Below the pieces are notes generated by a model. It saw only the letters and a program-made list of their open reading frames with translations, made no database searches and was not told where the DNA came from. The position numbers and the translations under genes were made by a program. A stretch of 64,000 bases of DNA, from positions 434,001-498,000 of the forward strand of contig JAUNAC010000001.1 of the NCBI GenBank assembly GCA_030527825.1. The letters run 5' to 3'. Numbering within the stretch: position 1 is the first letter of the stretch; each line of letters begins with the position of its first letter. Of this stretch, positions 58,299 to 64,000 are shown piece after piece. This stretch comes from Lautropia sp. (GTDB taxonomy: Bacteria; Pseudomonadota; Gammaproteobacteria; Burkholderiales; Burkholderiaceae_E).

Positions 58299-58718
58299 AT
58301 GTCAACTTCTTCATCACAACAGGCCAGCGGATATGCCGGCGATATCTCACCCATGGATGCCTGGGCCCAGGTGCAGGCCGGCCGAGCGCTGCTGATCGAT
58401 GTGCGCACCCCCGAGGAACTGAAGTGGGTAGGCCGGGTACCGGGCGCTATCCCGGTGCCATGGCTAATCGATAATGGACAGCGCCAGAATCCGGACTTCA
58501 TGGCTCAGCTTGGTGCCGCAGCTCGCCCGGAACAGCCTATTGTTCTGTTGTGCCGTAGTGGAGTACGTAGTGTGGCGGCCGCCAGAGCGGCAACAGCGGC
58601 AGGCTACAGTGCCGCCTGGAGTATTCTGGATGGCTTCGAAGGGCCGCTGGATGAACAGCGGCACCGCAATAGCACGGCGGGCTGGCGGTTTTCGGACCTG
58701 CCCTGGGAGCAGGGTTGA
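58299..58718 (+). CDS. rhodanese-like sulfurtransferase
   Basis: The 139-residue protein is a single rhodanese domain: ALLIDVRTPEELKWVGRVPGA, then the active-site loop LLCRSGVRSVAAAR with catalytic Cys. It would carry a persulfide. GGGAG eight bases before ATG 58299 fixes the start. Its stop shares a base with the start of the methyltransferase gene (TGATG), so the two are coupled. A sulfur-delivery link with siroheme synthesis is possible but not shown by sequence. Confidence 0.9.
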   Translation: MSTSSSQQASGYAGDISPMDAWAQVQAGRALLIDVRTPEELKWVGRVPGAIPVPWLIDNGQRQNPDFMAQLGAAARPEQPIVLLCRSGVRSVAAARAATAAGYSAAWSILDGFEGPLDEQRHRNSTAGWRFSDLPWEQG

Positions 58719-59653
58719 TGACCCCTATCCTTCCTGATGGGCCGGTCGCCCCTGTCCAGCCCGCGGCTGGCTGTCCGGGAGGGCGTGTGGCACTGGTCGG
58801 CGCCGGGCCTGGTGATGTGGAATTGCTGACCCGCAAGGCAGCACGACTGCTGGCCGAAGCCGACTGGCTGGTGCACGACGCCCTGGTTCACTCCGATGTT
58901 CTGGCGCTTGCCCCACAGGCACGGCATATCCCAGTCGGCAAACGGGCCGGCAATCCCAGCGCACGGCAGTCAGCCATCAATCAGATCCTGCTGGATTGTG
59001 CCCGGCGTGGTGGTCTGACAGTGCGGCTCAAGGGGGGCGATCCCCTGATTTTTGCCCGTGCCCAGGAAGAGCTGGACGTGCTTCGGGCTGCCGGGGTAGC
59101 TGTCGAGGTGGTTCCCGGCATCAGTGCCGCACAGGCTGCCTATGCGGCACTCGGTTTACCCATGACAGAACGGGGGCAGCGCAGGGCTCTGGTGCTGGCC
59201 ACGCCTCAGGTACATGCACCCGACCAGCGCAATACAGCGGTCATGCCGGGCACAGCAGCTACAGAAATGCAGGGCAATCTTCTTCAGGCACTCAGACCCG
59301 TGCCTGCCCCGCGTCGCGAAGCACTGAGGGTGGCTGATATCGTGGCCGATCCGATGCTCAGGCGATGGGCCGAGGCGATTGTTGCCGCAGGTAGCGGTAC
59401 GCTTTATATGGCGGCCAGTGTCGCGGACCAGGTTCGGGAAACCCTGCTTGCCCTGGGTATGCCGGGCGAAACCGGCACACTCTGGATTGCGGACATTTCA
59501 TTGCCCGGCCAGGTCATCATTCCTGGCCGGCTGGACAAGCTCCGCCCGCCGCCGGACTCACTACGTGGCAAACCAGTCCTGCTGCTGCTGGGCCTGTCCG
59601 ATGCCCAGACCCGCCTGCTGTCGCAGACAGGGCCTGCTGCTCATCCAGCGTAA
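58718..59653 (+). CDS. cobA: divergent uroporphyrinogen-III C-methyltransferase-like protein
   Basis: The 311-residue protein is of the tetrapyrrole methylase family. It has the N-terminal GRVALVGAGPGDVELLTRKA, RLKGGDPLIFARAQEE and VVPGISAAQAAYAALGLPMT, which mark SUMT/CobA. The second half diverges: the segment after LATPQVHAPDQ lacks the usual THxR and YMG motifs (here GTLYMAASVADQVRE). SUMT makes precorrin-2 for siroheme and cobalamin. ATG 58718 is chosen since GGGAG lies eight bases upstream; a TTG one codon before is possible. It might instead serve another tetrapyrrole. Confidence 0.8.
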   Translation: MTPILPDGPVAPVQPAAGCPGGRVALVGAGPGDVELLTRKAARLLAEADWLVHDALVHSDVLALAPQARHIPVGKRAGNPSARQSAINQILLDCARRGGLTVRLKGGDPLIFARAQEELDVLRAAGVAVEVVPGISAAQAAYAALGLPMTERGQRRALVLATPQVHAPDQRNTAVMPGTAATEMQGNLLQALRPVPAPRREALRVADIVADPMLRRWAEAIVAAGSGTLYMAASVADQVRETLLALGMPGETGTLWIADISLPGQVIIPGRLDKLRPPPDSLRGKPVLLLLGLSDAQTRLLSQTGPAAHPA

Positions 59654-59677
59654 CGCCCGAATGGACCTTGCTGCCGA

Positions 59678-60673
59678 TCAGTGCGCCAGCGCGCCAGTGA
59701 TCGCCTTGGTGTTGAAATTCATCATGCTGATGTAATCGGCCGCCGGGCCATCGGCCGGGGACAGCGAATCAGCATACAGCTCACCGATGGAAACGTTCTT
59801 CAGCTCGGAAGCCATGCGTTTGAGCAGCCGGGGATCGCTGTTGTTCTCAAAGAAAAACGCGTGGACTTTCTGGCGACGGGCTTCGCGGATGAGGGTACCC
59901 ACCGTTGCGGCAGACGGCTCCTCTTCGGTGGACACACCCACGGGTGCCATGAACTTGATCTGATAGGCACGGCCGTAATAGCCAAACGCGGAATGTGACA
60001 CCATCACCCGACGCTTCTCGGCAGGAATAGCATTAACGGCGCTGTGAATCTCCTGATCCAGTTGCTGCAGTTTCTGGTCGTAGGCGCGGGCCCGCTCCTG
60101 AAACCCGTTGCAATCGGCTGGAGATGCCTTGCACAGCCCCTCGGCAATATTCGAGACATAATGACGCACGTTCTCGACATCATGCCAGGCATGAGGATCC
60201 AGTTCCCCATGATGGTGGTGATGCTCGTTTTCATTTCCCTCGGCTTTCCGGGTCTTGATGCCCTGGGAGGCCACCACAACCGGGCCCTTGAAGCCACTGG
60301 ATCCTTTCAGACGGGACATCCAGCCTTCCAGTCCAAGGCCGTTGATGACGAACAAGTTGGCACCCGCAAGCTGACGTACCTGCGCCGGACCCGGTTGAAA
60401 GACGTGGGGATCACCACCGGGTTTGATCAGGCTCTCGACACGGACCCGATCACCACCAACTTGATGGGTCAGATCTGCCAGTACACTGAAGCTGGTCACC
60501 ACTTCCAGCGGCTTCTGATCTGCCTGCCCGTTATCAGCCGCCAGGGCCGGTACCGTAGCCATTAGCGAAGCGCCTGCTGCGGTAAACGCCCATGTCATGG
60601 CACGTGTCAATATCGAGCGCTTGCTCTTGGCCACAAGGGTACGGGAAGGGATAGGGGATATCAGCGTCTTCAT
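59678..60673 (-). CDS. znuA: zinc ABC transporter substrate-binding protein
   Basis: The 331-residue cluster A-I metal-binding protein has a signal peptide (MTWAFTAAGASLMATVPALAA). Metal ligands are visible in KPGGDPHVFQPGP, a short His stretch with DPHAWHDVENVRHYV, HSAFGYYGRAYQ and the C-terminal LYADSLSP. It captures Zn(II) for the ZnuBC importer. The ATG at 60673 overlaps the znuB stop by 4 bp; GGAG lies 12 bases upstream. Manganese specificity is less likely given the His-rich loop. Confidence 0.92.
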   Translation of the reverse strand: MKTLISPIPSRTLVAKSKRSILTRAMTWAFTAAGASLMATVPALAADNGQADQKPLEVVTSFSVLADLTHQVGGDRVRVESLIKPGGDPHVFQPGPAQVRQLAGANLFVINGLGLEGWMSRLKGSSGFKGPVVVASQGIKTRKAEGNENEHHHHHGELDPHAWHDVENVRHYVSNIAEGLCKASPADCNGFQERARAYDQKLQQLDQEIHSAVNAIPAEKRRVMVSHSAFGYYGRAYQIKFMAPVGVSTEEEPSAATVGTLIREARRQKVHAFFFENNSDPRLLKRMASELKNVSIGELYADSLSPADGPAADYISMMNFNTKAITGALAH

Positions 60674-61545
60674 GATTCGTAATGTCTCCGAGAACGGTGT
60701 TTTCTGCGCAGAGCCCCTGTGGGGCCGAGCAACAGGGACAGGCAATACATCAGGCCCAATGTCAGAACAATGGTTGGGCCTGTCGGCCATTCAAAATAAT
60801 AGGAAAACAGCAGCCCCGCGATACCTGCCATCAGGGCCAGCACAGACGAAAGGACCAGCATGCCATTGACGGTGCGGCTCCAGCACCGCGAAGCCGCAGC
60901 AGGCAGCACCATCAGTCCGATCGACATCAGAGTTCCCAGCGCATGAAAACCCGCCACCAGATTGATGACCAGCAGACCCATAAATCCAAAGTGGGCAATG
61001 CTGCCCCATGGGCTTTTTCTAGGCAGCAGATTGGTATCCACACACTCGAAAACCAAGGGTCGATACAGGGCTGCCAGGCCGAACAAACTGATGCTGGCAA
61101 TCATGCCAATCAACAGCAGGGTATCGTCGTCCAGCGCCAGCACCGAACCGAACAGGACATGCAGCAGGTCAACCTGATTGCCATAGGTTGACACGATCAC
61201 GACGCCCAGCGACAGTGACATCAGGTAAAACGCTGCCAGACTGCTGTCTTCGGTCTGCCGGATCCGGCGTGCCACGAGGGTGGAAGCTATGGCCACCAGC
61301 AAACCGCTGACGACACCACCCAGTGTCATGGCTGGCAGGGACAGTCCGGCGATGAGGTAAGCAACGGCCGCGCCCGGCAGGATCGCATGGGCCATCGCAT
61401 CCCCCGTCAGACTCATCCGTCGCAGCAGAAGAAATACGCCAACCGGCGCAGAACTCAGCGACAACGCCAGACAGCCCGCCAAGGCACGACGCATGAACGC
61501 AAATTCAGTAAAAGGGCCAACCAGTAAATTCCACGAATCCAGCAT
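60670..61545 (-). CDS. znuB: zinc ABC transporter permease
   Basis: The 291-residue permease has about eight membrane segments in the ABC-3 family pattern: FAFMRRALAGCLALSLSSAPVGVFLLLRRMSLTGDAMAHAILPGAAVAYL near the start and GTLMSIGLMVLPAAASRCWSR later. It overlaps znuA by 4 bp and is 21 bp downstream of the ATPase gene. Confidence 0.93.
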   Translation of the reverse strand: MLDSWNLLVGPFTEFAFMRRALAGCLALSLSSAPVGVFLLLRRMSLTGDAMAHAILPGAAVAYLIAGLSLPAMTLGGVVSGLLVAIASTLVARRIRQTEDSSLAAFYLMSLSLGVVIVSTYGNQVDLLHVLFGSVLALDDDTLLLIGMIASISLFGLAALYRPLVFECVDTNLLPRKSPWGSIAHFGFMGLLVINLVAGFHALGTLMSIGLMVLPAAASRCWSRTVNGMLVLSSVLALMAGIAGLLFSYYFEWPTGPTIVLTLGLMYCLSLLLGPTGALRRKHRSRRHYES

Positions 61546-61566
61546 GCAGATATGGCGTTACGCCCC

Positions 61567-62352
61567 TCAGACTGTGGCGGATGCTGCAGCAGCATCCGCC
61601 GGACGCCCCTCGCACCACCGTGTGCCAGGCGTGCGGACCGCCGCTGAACGATCCACAGCGCGTTGCCAGTTTTCCGGCGTCAGCACCTCGACCGTAGGGC
61701 CACAGGCAATCATTTCGCGGGCCAGCAAAAGGGTATGCGGAAACCATTTCTTCACAATGTCCTGCTCGTGCAGAGCGGCCACAATGGTGACGCCCTGATC
61801 GTGCCAACGTGCCAGAAGGTTCAGCAGAATCTGCTGCGTGCTGACGTCAATGCCCACGAAGGGTTCATCCAGCACCACCAGACGGGCATCCTGCAAAATG
61901 ATCTGCGCAAAACGCACGCGCTGAAATTCACCACCGGACAGTGCACTGATCACTCGCCGCGCGTAACCACGCAAGCCCACGGTCTCCAGAGCTTCAGCCA
62001 CCAGCTGCGCACCCTGGCGATCCATTCGGCCAAAAGCGCCGCAACGATGCCAGAGGCCCGAGGCCACCATGTCCTGAACCGTGATGGGAAACTGTCGATC
62101 GGTCTGGTTCAGCTGAGGCAGGCAGGCAATGCGCCCCTCTTCCGGATCAGGCAGTTTCACTTGACCGTCCAGCAGCAGCTGCTCCCCAACCAGCAGTTTC
62201 AGGAAAGTACTTTTACCAGCACCATTCGGCCCGACTACAGCCAGCATGTCACCGGATGCGATGCGCAGCTGCAAATGGTGAATTGCAGGATGCCGGTCAT
62301 AACCCACCGTGACATCATCCAGCACAATCAGGGGCTGTCCAGGTGACACCAT
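61567..62352 (-). CDS. znuC: zinc ABC transporter ATP-binding protein
   Basis: The 261-residue ATPase has Walker A GPNGAGKST near residue 40, signature LSGGEFQRVRFAQI, Walker B RLVVLDEPFVGID and switch His ALHEQDIV. It lacks a His-rich C-terminal extension. Its ATG follows the stop of the small upstream gene by one base (TGACATG), which implies coupling. With the permease and binding protein it forms a three-part zinc importer. Confidence 0.94.
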   Translation of the reverse strand: MVSPGQPLIVLDDVTVGYDRHPAIHHLQLRIASGDMLAVVGPNGAGKSTFLKLLVGEQLLLDGQVKLPDPEEGRIACLPQLNQTDRQFPITVQDMVASGLWHRCGAFGRMDRQGAQLVAEALETVGLRGYARRVISALSGGEFQRVRFAQIILQDARLVVLDEPFVGIDVSTQQILLNLLARWHDQGVTIVAALHEQDIVKKWFPHTLLLAREMIACGPTVEVLTPENWQRAVDRSAAVRTPGTRWCEGRPADAAAASATV

Positions 62353-62353
62353 G

Positions 62354-62548
62354 TCAATATAATGCCCATGAGATGACGGACCACAGCATCCCCGTCAGCG
62401 CTGCCGCAAGGAGCATTCGCACACCGATACCCCACCAGACGGCAGACAGACGCACCGTCGCCGGTGACATGCCATGGCCAGCCGATGTCCCGGGCTTGGC
62501 CCGCACTTCGGCCAGGGTATGCACAGAGGAAGGATCGCTGGCTTTCAT
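62354..62548 (-). CDS. small single-pass membrane protein heading the znu operon
   Basis: The 64-residue product has a disordered N terminus with SSVHTLAEVRAKPGTSAGHG, then a hydrophobic segment (WWGIGVRMLLAAALTGMLWSVISWALY) ending at the C terminus. Its stop lies one base before znuC. The start overlaps no other gene and is nine bases from the palindromic site at 62557. I recognise no family. The tight coupling with znuC and the single predicted helix suggest a small accessory subunit. Confidence 0.6.
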   Translation of the reverse strand: MKASDPSSVHTLAEVRAKPGTSAGHGMSPATVRLSAVWWGIGVRMLLAAALTGMLWSVISWALY

Positions 62549-62556
62549 GTCTTAAT

Positions 62557-62576
62557 GCTAATGCCTTATCATTAGC
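62557..62576. promoter_or_regulatory. Zur-like palindromic operator candidate
   Basis: An inverted repeat, GCTAATG (62557-62563), six bases CCTTAT, CATTAGC (62570-62576), sits between the two divergent zinc-uptake transcription units, nine bases from the start of the small membrane protein and 27 bases before the ZrgA-type gene. Position and symmetry suggest the binding site of the zinc repressor Zur. The sequence differs from the gammaproteobacterial Zur consensus as I remember it, so the assignment rests on context. Confidence 0.6.
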
Positions 62577-62602
62577 GAAGCAAATGTAAAGGAGAGGACT
62601 CT

Positions 62603-63343
62603 ATGAACACACCATTCCATGCCTCCGTCTCACACGGACAAACAGACAGCCGTCCTGGTCATCAGGCCCTGAAGTTGGCCCTGGCCGGCGTATTCCTGAC
62701 CATGGCCGCCACGGCTGCTGCCCATCATGTACCGGGACATGAGGACCATCACCATAAGCACAAGCAAGGTCATATTCATCAGCATGGCCTGGGCACTCTG
62801 GATATCAGCCAGCAGGCTGACACCCTGACCGTGAACTTTCGCTCACCTCTGGACAGCCTGATCGGGTTCGAGACCGTTCCGGCCGATGATCAGCAACGTG
62901 CCAAGGCCAAGGCACTGCTGGCACAGCTCCAGGACGGTGCCAGTGTCGTCCAGATCCCGGCCTCAGCCCAGTGCACTCAACAGGCCCCGGTGATCAACGC
63001 CCCGACTCTGACAGGCGAAAAGGCAGCGGATGGCGATGATCACGACGAAGATCACCACGACGCCGATGATCATGATGACGATCATCATGACCATGACCAC
63101 GACGCGGACGATCATCACGACGCGGATGAGCACCATCATCACCATCATGGCCATCACGCCGACCTGGCCATCACCTATACATTCAGCTGCAAACAGCCCG
63201 CAGTCATTGATGCCCTGACGGTCACCGCATTCAGTCACTGGCCCCGACTCAAGCATATCGACACGGCCGTTGTAAACGACCATGGTCAGCAAGCCCAGCG
63301 GCTTGATTCGAGCAATGCCGTCATTCGCTGGAAAGCCTCCTGA
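62603..63343 (+). CDS. zrgA: DUF2796/ZrgA-family histidine-rich zinc protein
   Basis: The 246-residue periplasmic protein has a signal peptide (LALAGVFLTMAATAAA). It matches DUF2796, which in Vibrio cholerae is ZrgA of the ZrgABCDE zinc uptake system. Visible family segments are GLGTLDISQQADTLTVNFRSPLDSLIGFE and FSCKQPAVIDALTVTAFSHWPRLKHIDTAVV. A low-complexity His/Asp array (about 140-190) and an N-terminal HEDHHHKHKQGHIHQHG provide many metal ligands. AAAGGAGAGG precedes the ATG. An ABC ATPase gene follows 4 bp later, as in a Zrg operon. Confidence 0.86.
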   Translation: MNTPFHASVSHGQTDSRPGHQALKLALAGVFLTMAATAAAHHVPGHEDHHHKHKQGHIHQHGLGTLDISQQADTLTVNFRSPLDSLIGFETVPADDQQRAKAKALLAQLQDGASVVQIPASAQCTQQAPVINAPTLTGEKAADGDDHDEDHHDADDHDDDHHDHDHDADDHHDADEHHHHHHGHHADLAITYTFSCKQPAVIDALTVTAFSHWPRLKHIDTAVVNDHGQQAQRLDSSNAVIRWKAS

Positions 63344-63347
63344 CACC

Positions 63348-64000
63348 GTGAAGGCAGCAGATTCCTCCCGCCAAATCCACGAGCCTGTCCTTCAGGCTGA
63401 TGATCTGGTCTTTACCTGGCAGGGCAGTTCCGGGCCATGTCTGCACATCGGGCATCTCACACTGCATGCCGGAGAGCAAACCCTGTTGCTGGGCCCCAGC
63501 GGAGGCGGGAAAAGCACACTGCTAGGCTTGCTGGGCGGTGTGCTGCAACCTACCCGGGGTGAGGTGAAGCTGCTGGGCCAGGCTTTTTCCAGCTGCCGGC
63601 CAGCCGAACGCGACCGGATCAGAGCAGACCATATCGGGTTCATTTTTCAGCAGTTCAATCTGGTGCCCTATCTGAGCCTAGAAGACAATGTCCTGCTGCC
63701 TTGCCACTTCTCGGCTATCCGGCGCCAGCGCGCCGGTTCCCAGCCGCGAGATACCGCCCGCCGTCTCCTGGCGGCACTGGAACTGCCCGAATCCGCCTGG
63801 GCGCGGCCGGTAACCGGTCTGTCTGTGGGTCAGCAGCAGCGCGCGGCTGTGGCCCGGGCACTGATTGGCTCTCCCGAACTGCTGATCGCCGATGAACCCA
63901 CCTCGGCGCTCGATGGCAGCAACCGGGACCGGCTGTTGTCATTGTTGATGTCGCAGCTCAAACAGAGCGGTGCAACCCTGTTGCTGGTCAGTCATGATGA
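63348..64000 (+). CDS. ABC transporter ATP-binding protein, partial
   Basis: The frame from GTG 63348 runs open to the window end. It encodes a LolD/MacB-type ATPase: Walker A LLLGPSGGGKSTLLG, Q-loop FQQFNLVPYLSLEDNVLL, signature LSVGQQQRAAVARALIG and Walker B ELLIADEPTSALD, ending in SHDD. The gene starts 4 bp after the zrgA-like stop and is probably the ATPase of the Zrg-type uptake system; a permease would be expected beyond the window. Confidence 0.85.
   Translation, partial: MKAADSSRQIHEPVLQADDLVFTWQGSSGPCLHIGHLTLHAGEQTLLLGPSGGGKSTLLGLLGGVLQPTRGEVKLLGQAFSSCRPAERDRIRADHIGFIFQQFNLVPYLSLEDNVLLPCHFSAIRRQRAGSQPRDTARRLLAALELPESAWARPVTGLSVGQQQRAAVARALIGSPELLIADEPTSALDGSNRDRLLSLLMSQLKQSGATLLLVSHD

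Overview
The window is a GC-rich, densely coded bacterial chromosome segment that looks betaproteobacterial, probably Burkholderiales or a near relative. This rests on the metX-metW pair, the gshB - mannose-type EIIA - HPr - EI block, a DUF1840 protein, UbiK, and a DUF2796 (ZrgA-type) zinc protein. The assignment is inference from gene content only. I saw no rRNA, tRNA, CRISPR array, insertion sequence, integrase or phage gene. Most of the window is core or metabolic.

Layout. 1-5.6 kb: thioredoxin 3' end, release factor 3 (prfC), a queuosine pair (queF, yhhQ-type transporter), arsC, psd and a small cupin. 6-14.1 kb: a large membrane PAS-GGDEF-EAL protein with both catalytic motifs lost, a membrane hypothetical, a flavin reductase-like protein, recQ overlapping a ferredoxin-NADP reductase-like gene, and two small unknown genes. 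14.5-19.8 kb: a tightly coupled leftward operon gshB-EIIA-ptsH-ptsI-metX-metW, joining glutathione synthesis, a PTS phosphorelay and methionine synthesis. 20-23 kb: ubiK-comM, DUF1840 and an RNase D-like exonuclease. 23.5-29 kb: a complete fructose PTS operon (fruB-fruK-fruA) closed by a strong terminator.

29-38.5 kb: DUF302 and bestrophin genes, selD, a cystine ABC binding protein and permease without an ATPase, lactate permease, a YeiH-type exporter with a small partner, and an EamA transporter. 38.8-50.6 kb: polyol (probably D-arabinitol) catabolism. It holds one stand-alone polyol dehydrogenase, a secreted hydrolase, then an eight-gene run: binding protein, two permeases, ATPase, second dehydrogenase, SDR, AraC regulator and xylulokinase. 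50.6-53.3 kb: gene remnants, an aldo/keto reductase and a divergent LysR regulator with an intricate operator region. 53.5-59.7 kb: metH, a fumarylacetoacetase-family gene, and a rhodanese coupled to a divergent uroporphyrinogen methyltransferase. 59.7-64 kb: a ZnuABC-like zinc importer and a divergent ZrgA-type zinc uptake operon, sharing one palindromic Zur-like site and cut by the window end.

How the genes work together. Sulfur, selenium and one-carbon themes recur: metX/W, metH, gshB, cystine uptake, selD, rhodanese and SUMT. Two PTS phosphorelays with separate EI and HPr modules lie about 5.5 kb apart. The polyol cluster encodes a self-contained route: uptake, oxidation to a ketose, then phosphorylation to D-xylulose 5-phosphate. 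I found no clear defence system or unknown multi-gene machine. The most unusual items are the ptsI-metX-metW coupling, the catalytically dead GGDEF/EAL protein, the divergent SUMT next to metH, and the dual zinc-uptake locus.
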